36,154 bases of DNA from Chloroflexota bacterium (lineage in GTDB: Bacteria > Chloroflexota > Anaerolineae > Aggregatilineales > Phototrophicaceae): positions 1-36,154 of the forward strand of contig WTGC01000097.1 of the NCBI GenBank assembly GCA_011523705.1, read 5' to 3'. Under the pieces are notes generated by a model that was given only the letters and a program-made list of their open reading frames with translations, did not search any database and was not told the DNA's origin. Positions 13,158 to 19,256 of this stretch are shown piece after piece (the stretch's first letter is position 1; each line of letters opens with the position of its first letter). Made by a program: the position numbers and the translations under genes.

Positions 13158-13382
13158 ATGAACCAAGCAGTCAATCGCATGATCCAGGGGGAAGCCGCCG
13201 GCATCCTCCAGAACAGGAAGCTGAAGCAGAAGGACATTCTCGCCTGGGTAACCGCCCGGGATGAGGCCAACGTGCCCGACAGCTACCGGCCCGAGGAGGA
13301 CGAGGTTGGGGTATTGCTCCCCGGCTGCGGCATCTACGCGGTGTTCCCCAAGGAAGTGGACAAGCGTGGCGAAGACTCCTGA
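13158..13382 (+). CDS. Hypothetical 74-residue protein, possibly leaderless
   Basis: The product starts with a helical segment containing EAAGILQNRKLKQKDILAW and continues into an acidic region with a GCGIYAVFPKE strand near the end. I recognise no family. ATG 13158 follows the repeated TAGGTTCCCACCC element directly, and no RBS is visible, so translation is probably leaderless. The following gene begins inside its last codons (GTG 13366), giving a two- or three-gene unit that continues to the terminator at 14101. Confidence 0.65.
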   Translation: MNQAVNRMIQGEAAGILQNRKLKQKDILAWVTARDEANVPDSYRPEEDEVGVLLPGCGIYAVFPKEVDKRGEDS

Positions 13383-13755
13383 TCCGATCCACCCCGCCAC
13401 CGAGGAGGCCGTCATCGCGCTCAAGCGCTATGCCGACCTGAAGGCCGAAGAGGCCAAGATCAAGGCCGCGGTCAGGGAACAGGGCGCCAAGGTCAGGGCA
13501 ATGATGCCCAAGCCCGGTGTGCCCGTGGTCCTCCCCACGGGAGAGAAGATCAAACTGCAGGCAGGACGCGTCACCATGAACGCCGAGCTGCTGCTGGAGG
13601 AGCTGCCCGAGCTGTACCAGCGAGTCAGCACCCCAGCGGTGGACCAGAAGAAGTTCGAGGCCGCAGCCGAGGTCATGGGCCTGGCTGAGGGAGTGGTCAA
13701 CAGGTACCGCCAGGTGGGGGACCCCTACCTGGTTGTCACGAGGCCCAAGTCATGA
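13366..13755 (+). CDS. Hypothetical 129-residue protein with N-terminal coiled coil
   Basis: GTG 13366 is the first sensible start: it overlaps the preceding gene by 17 bp and AAGGA lies about 11 nt upstream. Starting further upstream would read mainly out-of-frame sequence of the neighbour. The 129-residue product has a charged helical N terminus (EEAVIALKRYADLKAEEAKI), a strand pair around PVVLPTGEKIKLQAGRVT, and a C-terminal half with LLLEELPELYQRV and VDQKKFEAAAEVMGL. The layout recalls small phage Gam- or Erf-adjacent proteins, but I cannot assign a family. It is coupled to the MazG-like gene by ATGA. Confidence 0.65.
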   Translation: MAKTPDPIHPATEEAVIALKRYADLKAEEAKIKAAVREQGAKVRAMMPKPGVPVVLPTGEKIKLQAGRVTMNAELLLEELPELYQRVSTPAVDQKKFEAAAEVMGLAEGVVNRYRQVGDPYLVVTRPKS

Positions 13756-14042
13756 GCCAGAACGCGACCGAGCGGATACACGCCACGATGCAGGTTACCG
13801 ACCTCATCCAGAACGAGCGCGCCCGCCAACGCCAGCAGTGGGGCAATGACCACGACGACCGTTGGTCGGCTTGGCAGTGGCTGGCCCTGGTGGCCAAGTG
13901 GACTGGCAAGATCGGCGACCATTGCCTCTTCGGGGTGGGGATTCCTCCCAAGCCCAGGGACATGAATCTCAAAGGCAAGCTGGTCAAGACCGCAGCCATT
14001 CTGGTGGCCTGGATCGAGGCCATTGATAGGAGATGGTCGTGA
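13752..14042 (+). CDS. MazG/DUF550-like protein, probably catalytically degenerate
   Basis: The 96-residue protein shows the frame of small phage all-alpha NTP pyrophosphatases. LIQNERARQRQQWGNDHDD resembles the I..ER.RQ...WG..H block. Next is a helix, SAWQWLALVAKWTGKIGDH, where active enzymes have W...L.EE.GE. Then comes KLVKTAAILVAWIEAIDRR, like the second metal-binding helix. The EExxE/D metal ligands expected in the middle helix are replaced by KWTGKIGD, so the enzyme may be inactive or use other ligands. Active relatives hydrolyse (d)NTPs. ATG 13752 overlaps the upstream stop; the unit ends at the terminator at 14101-14145. Confidence 0.5.
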   Translation: MSQNATERIHATMQVTDLIQNERARQRQQWGNDHDDRWSAWQWLALVAKWTGKIGDHCLFGVGIPPKPRDMNLKGKLVKTAAILVAWIEAIDRRWS

Positions 14043-14071
14043 GCTGCCACGACAAGCCCACCTGATACCCT

Positions 14072-14145
14072 GAGGCTGCTCCTCCTCCCATTGGAGCACC
14101 AGCCCCCCGGGAGACTGTCCCCCTGATGGTCCCTCCCGGGGGGCT
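14072..14145 (+). ncRNA. Candidate small RNA or regulatory 3' UTR with anti-Shine-Dalgarno loop
   Basis: Between the MazG-like stop and the terminator lies a hairpin, GCTCC (14078-14082) and GGAGC (14093-14097), with a TCCTCCCATT loop. Its core GCTCCTCCTCCCATTGG is complementary, with one bulged C, to CCAATGGAGGAGGAGC in the leaders at 2112-2126 and 21480-21494. A perfect terminator follows at once. TACCCT (14066-14071) could be a -10 box, but no -35 is visible; processing from the upstream mRNA is equally possible. The arrangement is like UCCC-motif sRNAs that mask ribosome binding sites. Confidence 0.4.
14101..14145 (+). terminator. Strong intrinsic terminator
   Basis: AGCCCCCCGGGAG (14101-14113) pairs perfectly with CTCCCGGGGGGCT (14133-14145): a 13-bp stem with a 19-nt loop, followed by TCTTCGTG. 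It ends the unit containing the MazG-like gene. Confidence 0.85.
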
Positions 14146-14153
14146 TCTTCGTG

Positions 14154-14200
14154 TATGCTGGGTCTTGCCCAGTCGGGCAGACAACCAAGTGGAGGAGGAG
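14154..14200 (+). promoter_or_regulatory. Promoter -10 and RBS for the DUF932 gene
   Basis: TATGCT (14154-14159) follows the terminator by 8 bp. The leader contains GCCCAGTCGGGC (14167-14178), a small GCCC/GGGC hairpin, then GGAGGAGGAG (14191-14200) 2 nt before ATG 14203. No clear -35 is visible because the region upstream is the terminator stem. Confidence 0.5.
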
Positions 14201-14202
14201 AG

Positions 14203-15135
14203 ATGTCCACAGGTGACCGGACCCTCTGGTGGCAGCGTGGGCTGCCCCCGGTGGGAGAGAAGGCTGAGTCCTCAATGGACAAGGCCCTGGCAGCCGCGGG
14301 GCTCGACTTCAACGTCGAGATGCGGCCTGTCGCCCATTCATGGGACAAAGACAAATGGTGCAAGTCTGAGAAGGTGTGCGCCGTTGTCCGTGATGACACT
14401 GAGACCATCCTTGGGATGGTCACTGGCAGGTACCACCCCATCCAGCACAGGGATGCACTCAGCTTCGTGACTGAGATATGCGAGAACTTCGACGCGGCCA
14501 TTGACCGCGTCTGGTCCCGCCGCGGCCGCTGGGGGGCTGATGGCTCCCGCATTATCGTGGCCACTTCCTACAAGAGGGATGTGGACATTGCCGGCATTGA
14601 GACAGTCAGGCCGTGGCTCCTGTTCACCGCAGGGCACGACGGCATGGCAGGGATCACCATGCAGGTCATCCCAGTCCAGATGCACTGCCTGAACCAGCTC
14701 CCGATGCTGAAAGGCCGGGGAGGGGTCCACAGGGTGGTCCACTCCCCCAGGGCCAATGACAGGTTCAGGACAGTGACTGAGCTGATCCTGGCTGCTGATA
14801 GGTCCATGGACGCCCTGGGGCTCGAACTGGAGAGGCTGGTCAGCCAGCCCATGTCAGCCAAGGAGTCCAGCAGGGTCGTGGAGCAGGCCATCGCAGGCGC
14901 GAATGGCAGCCCCAAGGCCAAGGAGGACGACGCGCTCCAGATCGTCAGGCTGATGGAGAACCCCATGACCCTGCCCAAGGGTGCTGAGGGGACCCGGTTC
15001 GCAGTCCTGCACGCAGTGACCGAGCACTACAGCCACATCAGGGAGTACCGCACCAGGGAAGCCCATGAGCGGGAGATGACCAACGGCCGGGCCGGGGCCA
15101 TCTGCCGCAGGACCATGGAGCTGCTGAGCGTATGA
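14203..15135 (+). CDS. DUF932 phage/plasmid-like protein
   Basis: The start ATG 14203 is fixed by the strong GGAGGAGGAG site. The 310-residue product matches DUF932 (phage/plasmid-related protein TIGR03299). It has VCAVVRDDTETILGMVTGRY then HPIQHRDALSFVTEI, IIVATSYKRDV, the PWLLFTAGHDG strand, a Cys-containing MHCLNQLP block, and a helical C terminus with HAVTEHYSHIREYRTREAHE. The family occurs widely on phages and plasmids. Its molecular role is not established, though a link to DNA replication or recombination has been suggested from gene neighbours. It is coupled to the WhiB-like gene (ATGA at 15132). Confidence 0.85.
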   Translation: MSTGDRTLWWQRGLPPVGEKAESSMDKALAAAGLDFNVEMRPVAHSWDKDKWCKSEKVCAVVRDDTETILGMVTGRYHPIQHRDALSFVTEICENFDAAIDRVWSRRGRWGADGSRIIVATSYKRDVDIAGIETVRPWLLFTAGHDGMAGITMQVIPVQMHCLNQLPMLKGRGGVHRVVHSPRANDRFRTVTELILAADRSMDALGLELERLVSQPMSAKESSRVVEQAIAGANGSPKAKEDDALQIVRLMENPMTLPKGAEGTRFAVLHAVTEHYSHIREYRTREAHEREMTNGRAGAICRRTMELLSV

Positions 15136-15395
15136 CAGCCGAGCCGGCCTGCCTGGGCGCCGGGGACCTGTTCCTGGACCCCCACCGCATGACTGATGCG
15201 GTGGGGGTCTGCCAGGGCTGCGGCTGCCGGGAGACCTGCCTGCTGGAGGCCATTGAGAGCATCTGGGTCAACGAGGACGGCGAGCCTGAGGCATGGCTGG
15301 TGAGGGGTGGTCTCTACCCCCACCAGCAGGCCGAGGTCTGGCGCCAGTCCCTCGGGGGTCGGCTCAAGGGGGTCATCCACGCGGCTGTGAGCTGA
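15132..15395 (+). CDS. WhiB-family iron-sulfur transcriptional regulator
   Basis: The 87-residue protein has the four WhiB cluster cysteines: Cys7 (ACLGAGDLF, where the usual text is C...D...FF), and Cys27, Cys30 and Cys36 in VCQGCGCRETC, spaced C-x2-C-x5-C. WLVRGGLYPHQQ corresponds to the G(V/I)WGG turn that contacts sigma factor region 4. WhiB proteins bind a 4Fe-4S cluster and the primary sigma factor and change promoter choice. They are restricted to Actinobacteria and their phages, so this gene identifies the host phylum. In mycobacteriophage TM4, a WhiB protein shuts down host WhiB2 and excludes superinfection. A similar takeover role is possible. A perfect terminator follows. Confidence 0.88.
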   Translation: MTAEPACLGAGDLFLDPHRMTDAVGVCQGCGCRETCLLEAIESIWVNEDGEPEAWLVRGGLYPHQQAEVWRQSLGGRLKGVIHAAVS

Positions 15396-15422
15396 CCAGG
15401 AACGCCGGCTGTTGGACCGGCC

Positions 15423-15460
15423 AGAAGGACCCTCCTTGACGACCTGGGGAGGGTCCTTCT
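15423..15460 (+). terminator. Strong intrinsic terminator after the WhiB gene
   Basis: AGAAGGACCCTCC (15423-15435) pairs perfectly with GGAGGGTCCTTCT (15448-15460): 13 bp, 12-nt loop, followed by TCGTCTCAG. A second small hairpin (CCCCC-AGACCC-GGGGG) lies at about 15473-15488. Confidence 0.88.
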
Positions 15461-15489
15461 TCGTCTCAGACCCCCCCAGACCCGGGGGC

Positions 15490-15495
15490 TATCAT
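15490..15495 (+). promoter_or_regulatory. Putative -10 box TATCAT of the primase operon
   Basis: TATCAT lies about 30 nt after the terminator and 31 nt before GTG 15527. AGAAGGAG (15514-15521) is a good RBS 5 nt before that start. No -35 is visible because the upstream DNA is a C/G-run hairpin. Confidence 0.45.
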
Positions 15496-15526
15496 TCCCT
15501 CCACTGTCCCCCGAGAAGGAGCGGCA

Positions 15527-15691
15527 GTGAACGATCCAGGAGCCGTTGACCGGCGAGAGCAAATGCGGCATGCACTTGACCGACTCGATGCAATCATCGA
15601 CGAGGCTGATGGGCTGTTGGGGGTGAGGCTGGAAGAACAGGCTCGCCATGTGCGCAGACTGGTGCTGCCGCCTGGGAGGCCGCCACGATGA
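15527..15691 (+). CDS. Hypothetical 54-residue helical protein
   Basis: GTG 15527 is preceded by AGAAGGAG and the frame ends at TGA 15689-15691, overlapping ATG 15688 of the primase. The product is almost entirely helical and charged: EQMRHALDRLDAIIDEADGL, then EEQARHVRRLV and a Pro/Arg end. Its first seven residues (MNDPGAV) are the same as those of the next protein, although the two genes use different codons for most of them. I recognise no family. A helical adaptor to the primase is possible by context. Confidence 0.65.
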   Translation: MNDPGAVDRREQMRHALDRLDAIIDEADGLLGVRLEEQARHVRRLVLPPGRPPR

Positions 15692-16593
15692 ACGACCCCG
15701 GCGCCGTGGGGCTGTACGGCGGCATACGAACGACCCAGCACGAGCGCGTCGGCCTTGAGGCTGCTTTGGGTCTCGTCGGCACAGACGGCGCGGCGGACGC
15801 GTGGGAGTCGGTCTACATGATCGAGGACAAGGCCGAGCGCGATCGGGTCAAGGCCACCTGGCCCGTGGTCATCACCCCACATGGCATCTTCGAGGGCCGC
15901 AAGAACGAGGCCCCGGTGAGCTGGTCGGGCTTCACGTACCACGACCTTGACGGCGCGTTTGGCAGCCCGGCCCACCCTGAGAATAACATCGCCAGGAACA
16001 GGGTCCTGAGACTGGCCCAGGAGTGCCCCTTCATCGCCGCAGTCGGGGTGTCGGTGGGAGGCCGGGGCCTCTCGGTGCTCATCTGGCAGCCAGGCATTGA
16101 CTCCCACGACGCTTGGCAGACCGCGTGGGACTGGGCGCACTGGAACCTGGTCCAGGCCCTCCCTGATGTCGGTGGGGAGTGGGACCAGACCGCCAGGACA
16201 CCGGCCAGGGCCTGGTTTGTGCCCCCTGACGTCCACTCGGGCAGCTTCACCCCTCTCCCAGCCCCTCAGGAGGCCCACAGGCCCTCTCCTGGCCCTGTGG
16301 TGCCACAGGCCCCCCCAGGAGGCCCACAGCAGCCTCAGGGCAATCCTCTGGGCATCCTGGCCACTCAGCCGCCGGCTCCCAACGACCCAGGCCCCACACC
16401 TGAGCAGTGGGGCGCCAGGCTGGGCCTCAGATTCCGGGCCGGCCAGTGGGAGGGGCCATGCCCCCTGTGTGGCGGGAATGACCGCTTTTTCGTGACTCCT
16501 GGGGCCGTGAAGGCTGCCAGGGTCCACTGCCGCAAATGCGGCCCCTTCACCCCCGAGTCATACGGCCGGCTCCACAAGGTGGTGTGGGGCTGA
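15688..16593 (+). CDS. Primase: VirE/BT4734-like AEP domain with C-terminal zinc ribbon
   Basis: The 301-residue protein begins with a domain resembling the BT4734/VirE N-terminal family. It has WPVVITPHGIFEGR, then WSGFTYHDLDGAF, RNRVLRLAQECPFIAAVGVS, GGRGLSVLI and AWFVPPD. This fits an archaeo-eukaryotic-type primase core. A Pro/Gln-rich linker (about 188-235) follows. The C terminus carries a zinc ribbon CPLCGG...HCRKC (Cys258, Cys261, Cys281, Cys284) typical of phage primases. It would lay primers at the phage origin together with the helicase at 17684. ATG 15688 overlaps the previous stop. The catalytic acidic residues could be the HDLD in strand two, but I cannot confirm this. Confidence 0.7.
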   Translation: MNDPGAVGLYGGIRTTQHERVGLEAALGLVGTDGAADAWESVYMIEDKAERDRVKATWPVVITPHGIFEGRKNEAPVSWSGFTYHDLDGAFGSPAHPENNIARNRVLRLAQECPFIAAVGVSVGGRGLSVLIWQPGIDSHDAWQTAWDWAHWNLVQALPDVGGEWDQTARTPARAWFVPPDVHSGSFTPLPAPQEAHRPSPGPVVPQAPPGGPQQPQGNPLGILATQPPAPNDPGPTPEQWGARLGLRFRAGQWEGPCPLCGGNDRFFVTPGAVKAARVHCRKCGPFTPESYGRLHKVVWG

Positions 16594-16823
16594 TGGCTGG
16601 GCCGATACTGACGATGCCCTATAAAGGCGGCAAGTCGTACAAGCCTGTTGGTCCCTGGGTGGCCAGCCACTTGCCTGAGTTCGTGGACTTCTGCGTGGAG
16701 CCATTTCTTGGCATGGGAGGGGTGTTGGTCAATCGCACACCTGCTGCCTTGGAATGGGCCAATGATGCTGACGGGTCGATTGAAGGCTGGTGGAGGACCC
16801 TGAGCCTCCCGGACCTCACATGA
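16593..16823 (+). pseudogene. Truncated Dam-type (D12 class) N6-adenine DNA methyltransferase
   Basis: From ATG 16593, overlapping the primase stop, 76 codons match the N terminus of D12-class adenine methylases. MPYKGGKSYK is the usual YpGGKs opening. FVDFCVEPFLGMGGVLVNR is the SAM-binding motif I with its FxGxG loop. EWANDADGSIEGWWR matches the following ND-D segment. The frame then stops at TGA 16821-16823. The family is normally 250-300 residues, and the catalytic DPPY motif, the target-recognition part and the rest of the SAM site are absent. No continuation appears in any frame before the next gene at 16836. The enzyme must be dead; the cause looks like an internal deletion. Confidence 0.8.
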
Positions 16824-16835
16824 GGGGAAGACCTC

Positions 16836-17687
16836 ATGCCTGACCTCACCGTCATCAGCTATGGCGGCGGCACCCAGTCCAGCGTGCTCATGCTCATGGC
16901 TGCCAAGGGCCTCATTGAGCCCATGCCAGACGCGGCGATCTTCGCCGACCCCGGGAACGAGCGGCCCAGCACCTATCGTAGGGTGGCCTGGATGACTGAC
17001 CAGGTGCCATTCCCACTGATCCAGGTGAGTGCCCTCATCCCCATCACCAGGGCGGTGGCTGAGGCCACTGACCACCGTGGGAGGCCCTACTGGCCGGCGG
17101 TGCCCATGCACACCATTCGCGACGGCTCCAAAGAGGGCATGGCCCGGCGCATCTGCACGCCGCGCTGGAAGATCGAGCCGATAATCACCGTCATCAGGAG
17201 CCTCCTGGGAGTGTGGCCCAGGAAGCACGTCCCCAGAGGCATCACCGTGGAGCAGTGGATTGGCCTCTCCCACGACGAGGTGGACAGGATCAAGCCGGCC
17301 CGGAAGCCGTGGCTTGTGAGCCGGTGGCCCCTCATTGACCTCATGATGGACCGCCAGGACTGCGAGGACTGGTGGGCTGAGAACGCCCCTCCTGATGCCC
17401 CCCCTCTGGGCAAGTCGTCATGCGTGCTGTGCCCCCTTCACCGGCCCAAGGACTGGGCTGAGCTGGCCAGAGAGGTCCCTGAGATGGTGGAAGCTGCTGC
17501 TGAGGCTGAGGCATCAGGCAAGGCAGCTGAGAAGGCCCGCCAGAGGGACAAGGGCGATGACAGCTACCTCCACAGGCGCCGTGTCCCGCTTCTTCAGGCG
17601 GTTGCTGAGGACACCAGGCAGGCAGACATGGCACAGGACCTGTTTCTGGCCTTCGGCGAGGAGTGCGAGGGGTACTGCGGCGTATGA
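16836..17687 (+). CDS. PP-loop PAPS-reductase/DndC-like protein
   Basis: The 283-residue protein has an N-terminal PP-loop, VISYGGGTQSSVLML (about 6-20), which binds ATP or adenylylated substrate. IFADPGNERPSTY follows. RRICTPRWKIEPI (Cys107) and SSCVLCPLHRP (Cys196, Cys199) provide cysteines that may hold an Fe-S cluster. This matches phage members of the phosphoadenosine-phosphosulfate reductase superfamily. Relatives include sulfate-assimilation reductases and the DNA phosphorothioation protein DndC. Phage copies have unproven roles; sulfur-based nucleic-acid modification is one idea. GAGGGGAAG precedes ATG 16836. It follows the broken methylase and is coupled to the helicase gene by ATGA. 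Confidence 0.8.
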   Translation: MPDLTVISYGGGTQSSVLMLMAAKGLIEPMPDAAIFADPGNERPSTYRRVAWMTDQVPFPLIQVSALIPITRAVAEATDHRGRPYWPAVPMHTIRDGSKEGMARRICTPRWKIEPIITVIRSLLGVWPRKHVPRGITVEQWIGLSHDEVDRIKPARKPWLVSRWPLIDLMMDRQDCEDWWAENAPPDAPPLGKSSCVLCPLHRPKDWAELAREVPEMVEAAAEAEASGKAAEKARQRDKGDDSYLHRRRVPLLQAVAEDTRQADMAQDLFLAFGEECEGYCGV

Positions 17688-18760
17688 GCCAGTGGGACCT
17701 CCCTCCCCTGACCCCTGAGGAGCTGGAGGCCAGACGCGCCCAGGCAGACCCCCCTGCCACAGGATCGGACCCTGAGGCCCTGGCCGCGCTCAGGATCGAC
17801 ACGCTCAATGCCCAAAAGCCCAGTGTCGTCCCCCTGCTGGCCCGGGATGACAGCAGGGCGGTGCTGATCCAGGGGGTCAGACACCTGCTGTTCGGCCCCC
17901 CTGGCTGTGGCAAGTCCATGCTCTCCATCATCGCTGCCAAGGCCGCCATCCAGGCAGGGGGGGCGGTGGTGTGGCTGGACTGGGAGAGCCCCCCCTGGAG
18001 GACCAGGTGGCGGTGGGATCATCTGGGCATGGACCAGGTGGTCATGGCCAGCCCCAGGGCATGGCACCAGTACCAGGTGCCCGCGCTCATAGAGCCGGAG
18101 AACAGGCCGGCCCTCCATGCCCTGCTGGCAGCCATCCAGTCCCTCAGCTCCAAAGGCAAGCCCGTGCTGGTGGTGGTGGACTCAGCCTCAGCCGCCGGTG
18201 TGCCCAGGGACACAGGGGAGGCTGTGGCCCCCTGGTGGGGCATCCTGGCCAACGTGTGGATGGAGGCCGGTGCCACGGTGCTCATCATCGACCACAGCCC
18301 CCACGGCGACCCCTCCAGGCCGGTGGGCTCAGGGGACAAGACCGCACAGGTGGACCTCTCCCTCAGGGCCATAGGCGGCCCGTGCTGGACCCCTGAGACG
18401 GACGGCGAGGTCAGGCTGCAGGTGGCCAAGGACCGCGATGGCCTGGTGGGCCAGACAGGGGACAGCCTGGCGACCTTCGTGGGCACATGGGCCACGCGCC
18501 ACAGCCCCGCGCTGGGTGTTGACGAGCGCTCCTTCAGCCTGGCCATCAAGCCCCCAGGAGAAGGCATCACCGTGGCTGACAGGGTGCGCGCCTTCCTGGC
18601 TGAGAACCCCGATGAGCTCCATTCTCAGGCTGCCATCGAGCGTGCGGTCACAGGGAACAGCGAAGCCATCAGGGAGACTGTCAGGCAGCTCCATGAGGCC
18701 GGCGCGCTGGCATCGGCTCCGGTGAGGGGAGGAGGCACAGGCTATGCCCTGGCACGCTGA
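17684..18760 (+). CDS. Replicative RecA-fold helicase/ATPase (RepA/DnaB-like, AAA_25)
   Basis: ATG 17684 overlaps the previous stop (ATGA). The 358-residue protein has Walker A FGPPGCGKSML (71-78 core), a VVWLDWES strand (Glu101 is a candidate catalytic Glu), Walker B VLVVVDSASA (Asp166), and the ATVLIIDHSPHGD motif typical of RepA-like hexameric helicases. The C-terminal 80 residues look like a winged helix (VRAFLAENPDELHSQAAIER then IRETVRQLHEAGAL) that could bind DNA. Together with the primase two genes upstream and the clamp it forms the fork machinery. It is the last gene before the 0.5-kb non-coding block with inverted repeats, as expected for an initiator or helicase beside its origin. 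Confidence 0.85.
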   Translation: MSQWDLPPLTPEELEARRAQADPPATGSDPEALAALRIDTLNAQKPSVVPLLARDDSRAVLIQGVRHLLFGPPGCGKSMLSIIAAKAAIQAGGAVVWLDWESPPWRTRWRWDHLGMDQVVMASPRAWHQYQVPALIEPENRPALHALLAAIQSLSSKGKPVLVVVDSASAAGVPRDTGEAVAPWWGILANVWMEAGATVLIIDHSPHGDPSRPVGSGDKTAQVDLSLRAIGGPCWTPETDGEVRLQVAKDRDGLVGQTGDSLATFVGTWATRHSPALGVDERSFSLAIKPPGEGITVADRVRAFLAENPDELHSQAAIERAVTGNSEAIRETVRQLHEAGALASAPVRGGGTGYALAR

Positions 18761-18905
18761 CCCAACCTTGACTCTCAGTGACTTTGATTGCAGTGCAAGT
18801 GAACTTCGCTACCTTTCATGCCTGGTGCCCTGCATGCCCTCAAGACCCCTTACTGAACACCCGTTTAGCTCGTCCATGAGTGCCCCCGACTCAACTTTGC
18901 CATTT

Positions 18906-18918
18906 ATACCCTCTGACC
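18906..18918 (+). repeat. 13-bp direct repeat ATACCCTCTGACC, copy 1
   Basis: Identical to 19002-19014. Both copies follow an AT-rich run (TTT or AAAA) and are followed by AGCA or TGCA. Each contains TACCCT, a TANNNT -10-like hexamer. Confidence 0.7.
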
Positions 18919-18930
18919 AGCAGGTTTGCT

Positions 18931-18947
18931 GTTCCACATTGTGGAAC
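18931..18947 (+). promoter_or_regulatory. Perfect 17-bp palindrome GTTCCACA-T-TGTGGAAC
   Basis: Two 8-bp arms are exact inverses around one base. The shape suits a homodimeric DNA-binding protein. It contains TTCCACA, reminiscent of part of a DnaA box (TTATCCACA), but is not a match. No repressor gene was recognised, so the binder is unknown. Confidence 0.55.
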
Positions 18948-18963
18948 AGATATGGCCAAATTC

Positions 18964-19121
18964 ACCTCGTCCTACCTCGTCCTTTGACGGACGAGGTAAA
19001 AATACCCTCTGACCTGCACGAATGGCGACAGTACAACTGTTTGGACGAACTAGGACGAGGTTCCACCTCGTCCCTCGTCCCCCCCCTATAGGGGGACGAG
19101 GCGAGACGAGGCCGGACGAGG
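18964..19121 (+). repeat. Cluster of GGACGAGG iterons forming three perfect inverted repeats
   Basis: CCTCGTCC occurs at 18965, 18975, 19066 and 19073; GGACGAGG at 18989, 19053, 19094 and 19114, four in each orientation. They pair as ACCTCGTCC-TTTGAC-GGACGAGGT (18974-18997), GGACGAGGT-TCC-ACCTCGTCC (19053-19073), and an 11-bp stem CCTCGTCCCCC/GGGGGACGAGG with a 7-nt loop (19073-19101). Degenerate copies (GGACGAAC at 19043, GACGAGG at 19105) lie between them. Confidence 0.9.
19002..19014 (+). repeat. 13-bp direct repeat ATACCCTCTGACC, copy 2
   Basis: The second copy lies 96 bp after the first, between iteron hairpins one and two. Confidence 0.7.
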
Positions 19122-19256
19122 CTGGACCCAGCCAAGAACTGAGAGCACTGAAAGGGACTGAAGTTCCCCCACAGCGTCAGCAGAACACAAGAAATGACAT
19201 GAGAAGTCTGGAAACTTCAAAGACCGGGGGCCGCTGGTATCCTGGCACCTGGTCTT

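Larger units (their letters stand above)
18761..19256 (+). other. Non-coding region, candidate replication origin (or packaging site)
   Basis: This is the longest stretch without a convincing gene, with lower GC than the flanks. Open frames here lack RBSs and cross the repeats. From left to right it holds an AT-richer part, a 13-bp direct repeat (18906, 19002), a 17-bp palindrome (18931-18947), eight GGACGAGG/CCTCGTCC octamers forming three perfect hairpins (18964-19121), and an A-rich tract with many GAGAA-like words. It lies between the helicase gene and the terminase genes, so ori is the first guess and a cos/pac packaging site the second. Confidence 0.6.

Noticed and set aside
18744..19091. 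A 115-codon open frame (and a 91-codon one from 19022) in the repeat-rich region
   Set aside because: No RBS, overlaps the end of the helicase gene, runs through the GGACGAGG hairpins and shows composition unlike the coding regions. Treated as non-coding.
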